NCBI GenBank assembly: GCA_014529385.2
Contig: CM043944.1
Coordinates: forward strand, 57,361,268-57,425,267
DNA length: 64,000 nucleotides
Source of the DNA: Adiantum capillus-veneris
Lineage: Eukaryota; Streptophyta; Polypodiopsida; Polypodiales; Pteridaceae
Reading direction: 5' to 3'
The notes beneath the pieces were generated by a model. That model had not been told where the DNA came from, ran no database searches, and saw only the letters and a list, made by a program, of their open reading frames with translations. The position numbers and the translations under genes were made by a program. This document shows positions 9,689-21,982 of the stretch, in pieces (positions within the stretch are counted from its first letter, which is position 1; every line of letters begins with the position of its first letter).

Positions 9689-12600
9689 TCATCTGCACTC
9701 TGGATGTCGAGAGAGTATGGCTCGAATCTTCTGTTGTAGTCTCCGTCGATGCTGTGTAGCTCCTCTCCTCAGTCGCGGTCGTCTGTATCTCTGTAGCTCC
9801 AATGCTCGGTCGATGAGAGTGCCAGTAGTGGTCGAATGAGTGTGGGACGAGCTCTGCAGTGGTGGCTGCTCCTCTGGCTGTCCCATATCTAGTGAAAAGA
9901 AATCTGTAATGTGTCTCTGGGACTGCCTCTCTCTAGCTCTCCCCAGTAAAGTGTCTCTATACCTGTGTAACTCAAGTAGATATAGTCCAAGACATCTCTG
10001 ATCCTCATAACTCATGACCCTAGATAGAGGACCAAAACCCTCTCTGAATAAGCAGTGGAAACGCCCCCGTATCTCATAGAACACTGTGCAATGACATATG
10101 TAGTGCAACTCTGTCTCTGGCTCTCTCTGGCATAATCGGCATATCCTGCTGTCTGTTGGTATCCCTCTGAATCTACCAGTCTCAATCTCGAGCTGATGTG
10201 AGGATGTGCGTATCTGACCAATGGCACAACGCAAACCATGAGACATATGTGTGTCCATGTAGCTGGGTCGAATCACAAACCCATCTCCTGTGAGGTGGAG
10301 AAGATGCTCTCTATAGAAAGCCATCTTCGTGCTCAACTCCTGAGGCGGCTCTATCCATGTCCTCCTGGTGTCGAGCTGGATCAGGTCCTGACGAATGAGT
10401 CTAGTGATCTCCACCCGTGTAAGAGACAGCGAGGGTGCCTGAAGAGAATACTGGAAAGGGGGCAACCTGTCCATGGTGAAGCCATGCGTCTGAAACCATG
10501 AAGTCATCTGTGCATACCAGCATGAAGTGTCCCCCTGTAGAGCTAACTGTCTGGAAGACTCAAGGGCCAGTCTAGCATATCTGTCTCTAGTAGTATCCCA
10601 TAGGCTGTGCACAAAGGACACTGATCTGGTAAGCGCCTCAATCTCCATGGGGGGGGCAGCTAGCTCTGCTTGAATGATCGCGTGAGGTACGGAGGCCTTG
10701 GCTCTAATCAATCGGGAGATCATAGATACCAAGGGCCTCTCCATACGTCTCCAACCATCCTGGCCTACAGAAGGTCCCCATACCTGTACCCCATACATCA
10801 TAGCTGAGGCTACTAAAGTATCAAAGAGCCATAACTTTGTCCGAGATTCCTGGAACTGAACCTGCGAACACATCCTCTCCAAGCCTCCCAAGGCCGCATA
10901 AGCTCTGGTCAGTCTAGTCTCTGCTGCTCTCCCCAAAGAAAACCTCGGCCCAGTGAAGACTATCCCAAGGTAAGTGTATGCATCTGTATACTCCACAATC
11001 TCTTGACCATACGTGAAGGTCGGTGCCGATCTCCTGATCCACTGCGGTGTGGTGTTAAACACCATGACCTTGGTTTTACCAAGGTTTACAGACAATCCAC
11101 TATCCTCTGCAAAACTGTGTAATGCATCCAACTGTCGCTGCATACCCTCTGGTGAGTCAGAGATCAAGACAATATCATCAGCATATAACAACAATGGGAT
11201 CCACGTCCCTGCCAGCTGGGCACCTCTATCACCCTCTCTGTCAATGTAATCAGACACCTCATCAACATACATACCAAATAGAGTAGGAGACAATGGGCAA
11301 CCCTGTTTCACCCCGATAGTGGAGTGAACTAAGTCAGATATCCCCTCTGGGGTGCGTACATGTCCCATCACTGATCTGTATAAAGCCATAATCCCCCAAA
11401 TCAACACTGTGGGCACCCCCATCTCCTGCAGTCTGCGCATCAGTCGAGCTCTCGGTACCATGTCAAATGCTTTGCGGAAATCCACAAAGCTACAATAAAT
11501 CCGTCTCCCATGTGACCTGCCCTCCTCAATGATAGCTCTGAGTGTCAGAATATGGTCAAGAGTGGAGAAACCCCTCCTGAAACCTGCCTGTCCCTTTGCC
11601 CGTACACCCTCACCCTCTGCCCAGTTACTCAACTGCTGCTCAATAATGGATGCATACAATCGTGCCAGTGTGTGTCCAACCATAATAGTGCGGTAATTTC
11701 CAGGCTCTGTAGGATCACCTGCCTTGAATATAGGCACAATAGTAGACAACCTCCAAGTCTCAGGTAATCCCTCACACATGGCACGATTGAACAACACTGC
11801 AAGAACCTCCATCAGCATATCCCTAGCATGTATAAAGTGCTCCGCTACTAGACCGTCATGATCGTAAGCCCTCCTGGTCCTCATCCTGTCAATGGCTCTC
11901 TTTACCATCTCAGTGGTAAAGAAGGTGCTCATAGGTGGACATGGCTCTGTAGGATCTGGAAGGGGATCCTGCCCAGGAACCGTATATAACGATGTCGCAT
12001 ACTGGCCCCACACATCAGGAGAAGTAATCACTGGGGGAGGGGAGTGCTCATGGAAGAGTCGCCATGCCTCGCCTGAGTCTCTACTCAAGAACAACTGATA
12101 CAAGTCTCGCTCCATCTGGGCCAGGTAAGCTCGTTTCTTCTTTCGCACAAGGCGCCGGAAAGCAATCCGCGACTGTCTGTAGGTGATGACTCCTAAATGA
12201 AGATCCCTCTGAAGCTGGGCTCTCATCTCTCTGCACTCCTCATCATACCAACTATTCTGGGGCATGCTCCCAGAATGTCGCCTCCGATCCGGTTGAGTGT
12301 GTGGGTATGCCTCTGATGCTGCATCATGTAGTGTCTCAGTCAGTAAAGTAGTGCACTCCTCTACTGAGAGGCCTGGAGCAACTGTGCATAGACGATCCCA
12401 GATCGCCTCTGTATAAACTGAGTCAGTCTCTGGTGTAAATGTATAACGGGTGTGTGACCTGCCTCCTGATTTCTGGGCTGTACTAAACTGAAAAGATACG
12501 GACAGTGTCAAGAGAGCATGATCCACTGCTACGCCCACTGGTCTGGCTCCCACTGTGAAATCCTGAATACAAGGAATAAAGCTCGGCTGTGTCATAACAT

Positions 12601-13300
12601 AGTCCACTGTACTGGCCCCATGTCTGTGTGGAAAGCATGTGAAGCCTGCTGCTCTAGGAAACCGCTGTAAGCCATTAAGTATGGCTAGCCCATGTGTAGT
12701 CGTCATCTCCGTGAGGTATCTCCCATACTCAGTCTGCTCTCTGTCATGTGAGCATCTGTCAAACCCCAGCTCACCCACATCCAACTCTCTAAGCATCTCA
12801 TCTGAAGTGTCGTAGAAGACTGTCTGACAGTTGCCCGTTCGAGCATTGAAGTCTCCTAGGAGGATGATATCACCATCCCTAGAAAACTCCCATATATCAT
12901 CATCTAGAATTGAGAAAGGCGACTGCCCTCTGGATACAGCATATACTGACGTACTGGGGGGGAAGTAACATATAGCAATATATAGAAATCGACCTGTGTC
13001 AGCTCTCAGCCTCACCCACATGTATCTAGCTTGATCATCTCTCCGTACAATATGTAGTAGTGGCTGTAGCTCCTCCCTAAACAACACCGCTACTCCTCCT
13101 GAACCTCTACTCCCATGCTCAGATCTCGTGACTGTTCTGTGGGCTGTCTCCCATTTGTATCCCAGCACATGTGGCAACAGTTGGCCAGGGGCCTGGTGAG
13201 TCTCTGAAAAGAAAACAATGTCCTTGTCTCTGAAACTGTCCTCAAAGGCACCAACATCCAACCTCATAGACCCATTACAATTCCAAGTCGCCATCCTCAA
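9689..13300 (-). CDS. LINE endonuclease / reverse transcriptase polyprotein
   Basis: An uninterrupted 1203-residue frame. Residues 1-265 form an AP-endonuclease-like domain: TWNCNG (5-10), SETH (32-35), GSGGVAVLF (66-74), LLGDFNARTG (147-156), STVDYV (230-235) and a VDHALL motif (259-264) where SDH is usual. Residues about 450-745 form the reverse transcriptase, with FVDFRKAFD (605-613), VKQGCPLSPTLF (664-675) and the catalytic YADD (706-709). A Cys/His knuckle typical of LINE C-termini is at C1054, C1057, H1066 and C1071. The protein would nick target DNA and copy the LINE RNA there. No RNase H is seen. The start is the first Met, two residues before the conserved MATWN. Intact catalytic motifs suggest recent activity. 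Confidence 0.9.
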   Translation of the reverse strand: MRMATWNCNGSMRLDVGAFEDSFRDKDIVFFSETHQAPGQLLPHVLGYKWETAHRTVTRSEHGSRGSGGVAVLFREELQPLLHIVRRDDQARYMWVRLRADTGRFLYIAICYFPPSTSVYAVSRGQSPFSILDDDIWEFSRDGDIILLGDFNARTGNCQTVFYDTSDEMLRELDVGELGFDRCSHDREQTEYGRYLTEMTTTHGLAILNGLQRFPRAAGFTCFPHRHGASTVDYVMTQPSFIPCIQDFTVGARPVGVAVDHALLTLSVSFQFSTAQKSGGRSHTRYTFTPETDSVYTEAIWDRLCTVAPGLSVEECTTLLTETLHDAASEAYPHTQPDRRRHSGSMPQNSWYDEECREMRAQLQRDLHLGVITYRQSRIAFRRLVRKKKRAYLAQMERDLYQLFLSRDSGEAWRLFHEHSPPPVITSPDVWGQYATSLYTVPGQDPLPDPTEPCPPMSTFFTTEMVKRAIDRMRTRRAYDHDGLVAEHFIHARDMLMEVLAVLFNRAMCEGLPETWRLSTIVPIFKAGDPTEPGNYRTIMVGHTLARLYASIIEQQLSNWAEGEGVRAKGQAGFRRGFSTLDHILTLRAIIEEGRSHGRRIYCSFVDFRKAFDMVPRARLMRRLQEMGVPTVLIWGIMALYRSVMGHVRTPEGISDLVHSTIGVKQGCPLSPTLFGMYVDEVSDYIDREGDRGAQLAGTWIPLLLYADDIVLISDSPEGMQRQLDALHSFAEDSGLSVNLGKTKVMVFNTTPQWIRRSAPTFTYGQEIVEYTDAYTYLGIVFTGPRFSLGRAAETRLTRAYAALGGLERMCSQVQFQESRTKLWLFDTLVASAMMYGVQVWGPSVGQDGWRRMERPLVSMISRLIRAKASVPHAIIQAELAAPPMEIEALTRSVSFVHSLWDTTRDRYARLALESSRQLALQGDTSCWYAQMTSWFQTHGFTMDRLPPFQYSLQAPSLSLTRVEITRLIRQDLIQLDTRRTWIEPPQELSTKMAFYREHLLHLTGDGFVIRPSYMDTHMSHGLRCAIGQIRTSSHQLEIETGRFRGIPTDSRICRLCQREPETELHYICHCTVFYEIRGRFHCLFREGFGPLSRVMSYEDQRCLGLYLLELHRYRDTLLGRARERQSQRHITDFFSLDMGQPEEQPPLQSSSHTHSTTTGTLIDRALELQRYRRPRLRRGATQHRRRLQQKIRAILSRHPECR

Positions 13301-13331
13301 TGTGGTCCCATAGGTCTCGCACCGTCATGTA

Positions 13332-13471
13332 GAGCGCCGCTCTACAATCACCACCCGACCATCTCTGTAAAAGGCCATCTTCCCCTTCTCCCTTGCCGCT
13401 TGAGCGCCGCTCTACAATCACCACCCGACCATCTCTGTAAAAGGCCATCTTCCCCTTCTCCCTTGCCGCTT
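13332..13471 (-). repeat. Two 70-bp tandem units in LINE 5' region
   Basis: The 70 bases starting GAGCGCCGCTCTACAATC at 13332 recur without visible change at 13402-13471, right up to the GA tract. Tandem 5' monomers are a known arrangement for LINE promoters; promoter function here is inference. Confidence 0.9.
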
Positions 13472-13473
13472 GA

Positions 13474-14517
<1,044 letters not shown>

Positions 14518-14571
<54 letters not shown>
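14518..14571. repeat. (CT)n microsatellite, 54 bp
   Basis: Pure CT dinucleotides. Frames of alternating Ser-Leu or Arg-Glu across it are artefacts. Confidence 0.98.
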
Positions 14572-14575
<4 letters not shown>

Positions 14576-16348
14576 CATACACAAATGCAATCAAAGTATT
14601 CATTCATTTGAGTTGGGCAATAATAGTTCTTTGAGGAATTTCAGTTCAGTAAGAACTTATAGATTCTTTTAAATGAGACAAAATAATGACCTTATAATAG
14701 GGCTGCTTTGTGGGGGTTTGTTAGTTCTTCATGTAAACTATTCTCTAATTTCCAAAATTAGACTAGCCTTTGGATCAATTTCAAAATATTTTTGCATGTT
14801 TTTGGATCCGTTCAAGGGCCATAAATGCGGCCAGTGTGCAACAGGCTTCATCTGATGGAACTTCCATAGAAACTTTATCTTCCCCTAAAACAGTCTAGCA
14901 CTACTTTAAGAAATTGCCGGTTTAGCCTAATCAACTATTTTGAAATAGTTTTTGTCAAAAAGATTTGCGTTTTTAGGACTTTGCCGAACTTCCAAATGAA
15001 TTTTCTATTATATGGTTCTAAACATGGCAATGCAAGCTCATCTCAGTCAATGTGGTGTTTAGCCTTTTATGACAAGTTGCTGGCTGTAGCTTCTTTCCTT
15101 TTTAGTCTTAAGTTATGGATTATGTGCTTGTGTGTGCATGCTACATATGGTTACCTTGCAATTTTTAGGATAAACAGTGGAAAGGAACCTTTGCATGGTT
15201 CTTTTCTCCAACATTCCAAGCTTTGCTTTAGATTTAGAGACCCTAATGAACATGCTTTTATATATTGTAATAGTGTGCTATGAGGGCTTACTTATCTATA
15301 ACCATATCCCCTTTGTAATCATTCAGTTCTTGAGACCCATGTGACAGCGGTCCTAATATCATTCAGATGTTGACGTTCTTCGTCCTCAAAAATAAAGTTG
15401 AGAAATCTTGTTTTCCAAAGTGGAACCTTCGTGAGGTCTAGGTCTATTTTTCCATTCAACTAATTGTTTTTTCCATGATAGCACACATTGCTTGTGAAAT
15501 TCAAAAGATATCTTTGGCTCATATATGAACTAAGAGTTCAATAAAATCCACTAATGCGGCATATGGAACACTCAATGTTAACAAGAGTAATGGACAAGAG
15601 TGAGCCAATAGATCCAACTTCTAGATTGCTAGAATTATCTCTCTAATTTTTTTTGAAAGGTCCATATTTGAGGAAGAACTTAGATATTTCTCCAATCTTT
15701 GGTTGCGATTCAAATTCAAGATTATAACCAAGACATCAAAACCCATCTCAGTCAAAGTTAGGTCCCTTTTTTAACGCCTCCTATCTTGAATGTTTAGAAT
15801 TCTTTGAAACTCAAAAAATATGTGACCTCTTTTTGCAAAAGTGATCACTCCTAGCACATATTTCATTTGCATGTCATGTGTTGTAGCATTCTAAGTGTAC
15901 TCATACACATTACGAATGTCATGTATAACTAATCTAAGCTATACATACATATGGTTACTGTGAAGACCACAATAAGAATATTCTTGAAGTAATGCCTACA
16001 ACAATGCTTAGACTTTAGGCTATAAATATGCTCAAATCTGAGACTACAAATTGAACATATGGTGTACATAAATTAGGCTTTCAGGTTGCATTTTCATAGT
16101 GAAAAGCACCCTTTGAATGGATTTTTTGCATCAAGAGACGGTGAGCGATGTCTACTATGATTTCATCATAAAGAACCTTACATTTTCAGTTGGGACAGGA
16201 CCAATGAGGGTTGATGATTTTTAGTGAGGTGCTGGATGAGATTTGGGCTATCTTTTGGAGAACACAAGGTGAATCGTGTGCAAGGGTTCACATCCAGTCG
16301 AGTGAAACGGTTAGTGTCTAATACCTTTATTGATTTTTAGCCAGTCGG
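14572..16348. other. Intergenic, nothing recognised
   Basis: AT-rich DNA with short frames; no domain, tRNA or repeat border seen. Confidence 0.5.
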
Positions 16349-17906
16349 TTGGAGATTTTTGGTGCGATAGAGTGGGCTAATTTTGGATGGATTTTAGCCA
16401 ATGTACTTGCCCGTACTAAGGAGTTTGGAGATCTCTTTCGGTGGAAGGTTTCTTGTAGCCTTGAAGCCCTATTTTCACATGTCTACAATGGACATTCTCT
16501 CATGTTGTGGCATCCACATGATATGGCGGAGATGGATTGTGGAGAGTTTATATTGCAGTATCCCAATAGAGACATAGTGGTTCTGACTTGCATTGAGTTT
16601 GAATGGTCTTCTCAAGTGGATGTAGGTCTATAGCTTGTACTTGTTCTTCTAAAAACGTGATGAGTTATGCCGTATTGATCAAAATGTGGACTCTTGGTGT
16701 CAGGTAGAGTAGCTCTTGGCCCAAGGGCGATGATGTATTGTGGATTCTGCAAGGAGCTTGTCTTGTTTTCTTGGGATTCTACATATCCCTTGTATGGTGG
16801 TCCTAAATTTTTGTTTGGAAGGGGAGGTTATCTTGTTACTTATACTTTAAATAAAGTAGTTGGATTGATGATATTGGCTAGAAGGTATTTGCGACTACCT
16901 CATGACTTTTGGATTACAAAGTGGTACCTCTTACACATACCACAAGCCTAGATACAAAAGAGTTTTCTACCCAAGAGGATTGTTGATTGTTCTAGATCTC
17001 GTGAATTGGAAAGACTATAGATTTTATGTTCTACATGTGGGATGGAACGTTATGTTCAGAAACATTACGTTATGTTCAGAAGCATTAATCGGCTTGATGC
17101 ACATGGTCTCCAGTCATTAAATTGTACTATTTGTAGGATTTATGGTGATTGAGTTCCAAAGGGAGATTCTAAGGTTGGACTTAGAGTCTTGGATGTGGAT
17201 AGGCCTGTTATCTTGTCTTTTCGGGAGGTTCAAGGAGTTATTGTAGCCTTCTTGGCAATGCCTACATGCCATAATCAATCCTTTGTGATGCTATAGTGGA
17301 CGAGGCAAGGATTGTTCATCTTTGTGGTCCTTAGTTACAAGACGCTTATCTCATGTTCTCTGTTCGCATTGTGACATTTTTCTAGAGAGTAAGTTTGCTC
17401 AAGCTGGTGTCGCTGGAGATTTAGTGGGTCCCTTCACATTTTTTTCCCTCTAACCTATAGTTATTGATGACATGCCCACACAACATGGCATATATGTAGT
17501 GGTGTTCTAGTTTGTATGGTTGACAATGTTTCTAGAGATTAGAGGACACTAATGGTAGTTGTGTGCATTTGGTTACCGGTGGTGGATATGGTTGTCTATC
17601 CTAGGCCTTGTGGTTCTTTGTAAAGATGTGTGCTTGATGCAATGGTGGATTAGGCTTATAGATTCCTCTGTCTCTCTTGGAGGCCCTAGATCCCTAGTCT
17701 TGTTGTGTACCCAGGATCTGAGAAGGGGTATTAGAGTTTTTGAGGTCATCTTGTGGTATTTCTGTCCAAATCTTGTGAGTGAGGGATTCTTTATGGCTAC
17801 ACCGAGCCTTGTGAGGATTTTTTTAGAGTCTATGAATCATGGGGGAATTTCCCAAATTTTGTATGGGGTGCCACTTGTGGCCTTATTGTTGGTTGCCTTA
17901 TTTTCA
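16349..17906 (+). pseudogene. Run of unrecognised plus-strand frames
   Basis: Frames at 16349-16633, 16694-16951, 16902-17120 and 17559-17957 lie in sequence on one strand and are rich in Trp, Cys and Val. They contain no domain I recognise. The strand bias over 1.6 kb hints at decayed coding sequence of an old element, but chance frames in a T/G-rich strand are equally possible. Confidence 0.2.
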
Positions 17907-18038
17907 TGTTTGTTGACCCATCATAGTTCCATTTATTTGACATGGAGTATTTTGTAGGTTGGTTGGACTTATTGTTTGTTGACCCTTCATAGTTCCATTT
18001 ATTTGACATGGAGTATTTTTTAGGTTGATTGGGCATAT
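17907..18038 (+). repeat. 66-bp imperfect tandem repeat, two copies
   Basis: A unit containing TTGACCC.TCATAGTTCCATT and GACATGGAGTATTTT starts at 17907 and again at 17973, each ending in GTTGGTTGG- or GTTGATTGG-type sequence. Confidence 0.9.
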
Positions 18039-18177
18039 TTTGTAGTCTACTATGTAGGGAGAGGGGTTCCCTAGCATTTTGGCATAGTTGGGAGCCTTGT
18101 AGTCTCTCTTATATGCAAAGTTTTCCCTCGCAAGTCTTGTACACACATACTCTCTCTCCATCTTCTCGGTCTAGCAT

Positions 18178-18180
<3 letters not shown>

Positions 18181-18262
<82 letters not shown>
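18181..18262. repeat. (CT)n microsatellite, 82 bp
   Basis: Pure CT dinucleotides. Confidence 0.98.
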
Positions 18263-18265
<3 letters not shown>

Positions 18266-19089
18266 TTCCCTTGTCTCACCACAACTTTTGCTTCAATTTG
18301 ATAGAATTAATATATTGTATCCTAGAACATAGGTGAAATACATACTACGTGTTCTCTCACAACATACTTCTTGGCCATGATTTCATAGACATGGATATGG
18401 CATGAATGTTTTGAACACTCCAAACGATTCAGAAACTTCCTAGGGAGATTTTCGAGTTCTGTTTGGTAGTGATGGTATATGGATCTCTATAGGCATGTGT
18501 TGCATAGAGAGGATTGCATTGGATGAAGGTCATTTTGTTGTTGTCAAGCAAGCGAGAATGATGCATCCAAAATTTAAGGATGCAGTATACACGGCGAAGA
18601 CCTACAAGCTCAACCTACACACTCGTACCTTGGAACAGTTTATTGAGAAATATTTTGCCAATTACATGTTCTCTCTTGCAGATGCTGAAGTTTTTGCATA
18701 GCCACTACTTCCTACACAATGATTTGCATGCTCGCAACCTTACGTTTTGATACACTTGGGTAAAAAGTGTGTACATGTTTGCATTGTTGATTTGGGATCA
18801 AGAATGTTCACATTATTTGTGCTTTTTCTAGAACATGTTTTATTTATTTTATCTTTAGCATGCACAATGTATGCTCCATTATTTGTGCTTTGAAATATTA
18901 ACTGGTTGTGTTTATTTCTTAATGAGGAATATATTGTTTATAAAATTATTTCTTTGTAAATGTCTTATTAAGTGTTCGTTGTCTTCAATTGTTTGTTGTG
19001 CAACTTGTATGTGATTTAGAACATCAATGAATCTAGTAATTGATTGTAAAGCTCATAACATTTCACGAAGGAGTGGCATTAAAAGCATG
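18263..19089. other. Intergenic, nothing recognised
   Basis: One 68-codon plus-strand frame (18495-18701) has ordinary protein composition but no recognisable family. Confidence 0.45.
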
Positions 19090-19345
19090 AAATGTTATTG
19101 TGAGGTTGTGGTGTTATTGAAAATTTCCAATGATCACATATGGGGCTTTCTTAGTACAGGTCATCAAAGAAAATTACATCAAGGCCCCCAAAAGGTTCCT
19201 TTTGATTATGTTTTATGGCTCTTAGATGAGCGTTAATAACATAAAGCAATTGCCTACCAATAAGAGAGGCTTCATCAAATACAATGAGTTTTAATTTTCT
19301 ATATTATTCCTCCCATAGATGATGGGCTACTATAATACATAAGGC
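19090..19345 (-). pseudogene. Pif1-like helicase fragment (Helitron-type)
   Basis: The minus strand reads LKLIVFDEASLIGRQLL, then NAHLRAIKHN and FGGLDVIFFDDLY, in one frame. This matches the Walker B/motif II region of Pif1-family helicases (normally hxxDEhSMhG followed by FGGxxhxhxGDhxQ). A stop lies a few codons before it and another right after DDLY, where the Gln-Leu-Pro-Pro continuation is expected, so it is a dead fragment. In plants such isolated Pif1 pieces usually come from Helitron rolling-circle transposons; a host PIF1 fragment is the alternative. Confidence 0.65.
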
Positions 19346-19562
19346 ATCATGACAATAGCATATTTCCAACATCTCACATCTCCATCCTTAACCAAATTGT
19401 GCAGACAACTTTTCAAGAGAGAAAAGCAAACAAAACAAAATAGCTCCAAAAATAAACTTCAAACAAAAGCTTATTGAACAAAATGCCTTGGTTCTATGAA
19501 GAGGGAGAGAGTCTGTCATCTTGCGCCATGAAGAGAAGAGTGTTTGTCGCCCATAGATTCAA

Positions 19563-19580
19563 CATGATGCTTTGATACCA
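19563..19580 (-). other. PBS-like site (tRNA-iMet type)
   Basis: The minus strand reads TGGTATCAAAGCATCATG, which fits a retrotransposon primer-binding site, preceded by CGTGCCAT. No LTR partner was found, so this may be a stray match. Confidence 0.3.
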
Positions 19581-19969
19581 ATGGCACGCCATCACACAAG
19601 TGGAGCAAATAGCTAATGGGTTATCCACCTAGTCACTCCTCTTATAGAAGCCCTGCCTCTATCTTTAGGAATCCCTTTGCATGTAACCTCTACCTTTAGC
19701 CTTGGTTTTAGGAGTAGGCCTTATCTCTTGGTTATTTAGCCTTAGTCCCTAGGACCCTTGTCATGACATGTAGATGTTCTTCAAGAAAATTTCATCATAG
19801 GCATACAAGCTCATAAATCACTAGGCCTGCCTTTCAGAAAAAATTTATGGTTCAGAGAATATATGTTGAAGAGCAATCTTCTAAATTTGTGGACACATTT
19901 TTGAGAACATTATATTTGTATTGATGAAAGGGCAAAATCTTTCGATAGATACACGATGTAGTGGCAAGA

Positions 19970-20330
19970 AAGTTACACAACGTTTAAAGTTTGATTGTAG
20001 ATGGTTGTTATTTGCTCTATTGTCTGTTCATTATTTTTAATGGTAAGTGTAGCTGATAGTTCATCGTAAGCTTTGTTTTTTTTTGTGTCAATGTTAAGGT
20101 CGCCAATTATAATGCTTTGAATGTTGTTAGATGTGTTTCTAATTAGAAGATTCAAATGGTTTATTAGAGTATTTATTGAAGCTTTTGGTAATTTTTAGAG
20201 ATGCATGATTTCCATAATATTGTATAAAGGAACTTGTAATAAAGCTTGTAGGATTTCTATGCCTTTGTTGTGAAAGATGAGGTCAAAGTGAGGATGTAAG
20301 AGGTTCTCATTATGTTTTTGTCTAGTTTCT
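19970..20330 (-). pseudogene. Endonuclease-like (APE) fragment
   Basis: The minus strand contains IQSIIIGDLNIDTKKN followed about 25 residues later by NEQTIEQITTIYNQT. The pattern IIIGDxNID is the signature of apurinic-endonuclease-type domains found in LINEs and fused to some Helitron proteins. Upstream, in the same frame after a stop, LTSSFTTKALEILQALLQ fits the preceding part of such a domain. No RT is nearby, and a Pif1 fragment on the same strand lies 0.6 kb away, so a Helitron source is possible. Confidence 0.45.
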
Positions 20331-20976
20331 TGGTTACATAGTATGCAAGATTTTGTAAAGGTATAATATTTTTAAATTTGTTGCACATATTTTTACATTG
20401 GTAGTAGAGTTAATGTGATGAGTACTTGCTAGAGTTAAAGAAGGTCAAAATAGATCATGCCATTTTGCAACAGAACACCAAGAAGACATTTCCCCGCTTG
20501 TTACCTAGAGGCAAGAGCACAACAAGACTAAGATTATCCATGGGTAGCTCCTAAAGGCATAAGCAAGAATTTCACAAATGCCTCTGATGTATATAACCTA
20601 TGTTGGATTCTTAAACATTTGGTTTTGTTTATCCCACAGCCTTCTTAACGTGACAAACAAGCTTTTTTGTGCAATGTACTGCAACCTAGTGTCCAAGGAA
20701 AAGAAAGGACTCCCTTGAATAGGTCTAAGGCATGGGATCTATCACTTTGTATGAATGGAGCCCGTAATGCTGGCTACAATATTGTAACCTACTTTGGCCT
20801 ACGACCAACCGATGATTGAATGGTCAAAGAAGCATAAATATTATGCCATTGTTTCATCTGTATAATTCTTTTTGAAGTTGGATATTATCAAGTTTTCAAG
20901 CGGTGTCTTTAAAATATTTCAAGTTTAGTTGTAGAAGCGTTTCAAGTTGGGTTTTTAAAATACTTAAAGCTTTAAA
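20331..20976. other. Intergenic, nothing recognised
   Basis: No supported feature. Confidence 0.5.
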
Positions 20977-21760
20977 GTGCATATGATTTTTTGCCACGCT
21001 AGCACATGTTGTTTTAGTATGTGCAGATGGAAGACATACCTTAGCATGATGGCATACCATAGTATGATCAAAATGTGCATGAGGATCCCAATCTCAAACC
21101 ATGAACTAGTGCAACAAATTTACACAGAGGAGGAGATTCTGGTTGCTAGAGGCAATCTGAGAGCTTTGGCAAGGTCCAAAGAGGACGAGTTAGACCAGGA
21201 TGGAGGGCCATTGAGCTACAAGCAATGCAAATACTTGTGTCCAAATCATTGGTTAGTGCAAGGGGCTCCCCTCCTTTGAATATATCTGACTTGCAAAGTA
21301 CAATTTTGGCAAAGCATATGCACACAAGATTTTTATACATTTATAAGAAAGATCCTAACAACATTAAGATAGCCATTTACTTTGTGCAACACTGCTCTAA
21401 TATTTACCTTTTGAGGTGCAAAGTAGATTGCAATAATTCTCCTAGAATGGGAGAGGTGGGCAAGGGACGCCTAGCAAAACGAGTTCATGCTTGAGAGGAT
21501 AATCAAGGAGAGCCTCCACGGAAAGGGCTTCACCTATCTCCCTGAGGAGATGACAATCCTTGAGAAATTGGCAACTGAAGGCGTAGGACTGGCCAGCTAA
21601 GGAGAGACCACACAATCGTTGCAAGGTACTAGAAGCTGAGAATGCTAGATTGAAGCACAAACTAGAAAGATACAAGGCAAATTTCGGTCCCTTGGAAGAG
21701 GATAGTCCCTTGGAAGAGGATATGTCGGAAGCATGTCTAAGAAACTCCATGGACACAAAT
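20977..21760 (+). pseudogene. Unrecognised coding-like debris
   Basis: Plus-strand frames broken by stops give peptides such as EEEILVARGNLRALARSKED and, near 21480-21700, ERIIKESLHGKGFTYLPEEM and ILEKLATEGVGLAS. These are charged, helix-prone and coiled-coil-like. No family is identified. A short tandem repeat (CCCTTGGAAGAGGATA twice) sits near 21689-21722. Confidence 0.25.
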
Positions 21761-21895
21761 GATTTTTTCCTATTAGCTATTGTGAAAGATTACGCCCAAG
21801 ATCTAAACTAGGTCTTTTCGATGTAAAAGCCTCTTTTTGTAAAAACCCGCTCTTTGTAGCAACCAAATCAATAAAACTTGTGTGACCAACAACTT

Positions 21896-21898
21896 TGT

Positions 21899-21978
<80 letters not shown>
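21896..21978. repeat. Compound (GT)n(GA)n microsatellite
   Basis: GT dinucleotides (21896-21922) pass directly into GA dinucleotides (to 21978). Confidence 0.97.

Positions 21979-21982
<4 letters not shown>

Larger units (their letters stand above)
9433..13471 (-). mobile_element. LINE (APE-type non-LTR retrotransposon)
   Basis: On the minus strand the order is a 5' untranslated region with a 70-bp tandem repeat, a single 1203-codon endonuclease/RT frame, about 240 bp of 3' UTR and a (CATTT)n tail at 9448-9433. Immediately outside both ends lies (TC)n on the element's strand: 109 bases at the 5' side (13477-13585 read as GA on plus) and about 10 bases at the 3' side (9425-9434). No separate ORF1 (RNA-binding) frame is visible upstream, so the element is either single-ORF or 5' truncated. 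The clade cannot be fixed by eye; L1/Tx1 grade is my guess. Confidence 0.85.

Noticed and set aside
9648-9839. Small plus-strand frame at the 3' end of the LINE
   Set aside because: Antisense to the LINE frame, no recognised motif.
19563-19580. Full LTR retrotransposon starting at the PBS-like site
   Set aside because: No LTR pair, PPT or Gag found around it; kept only as a low-confidence site.
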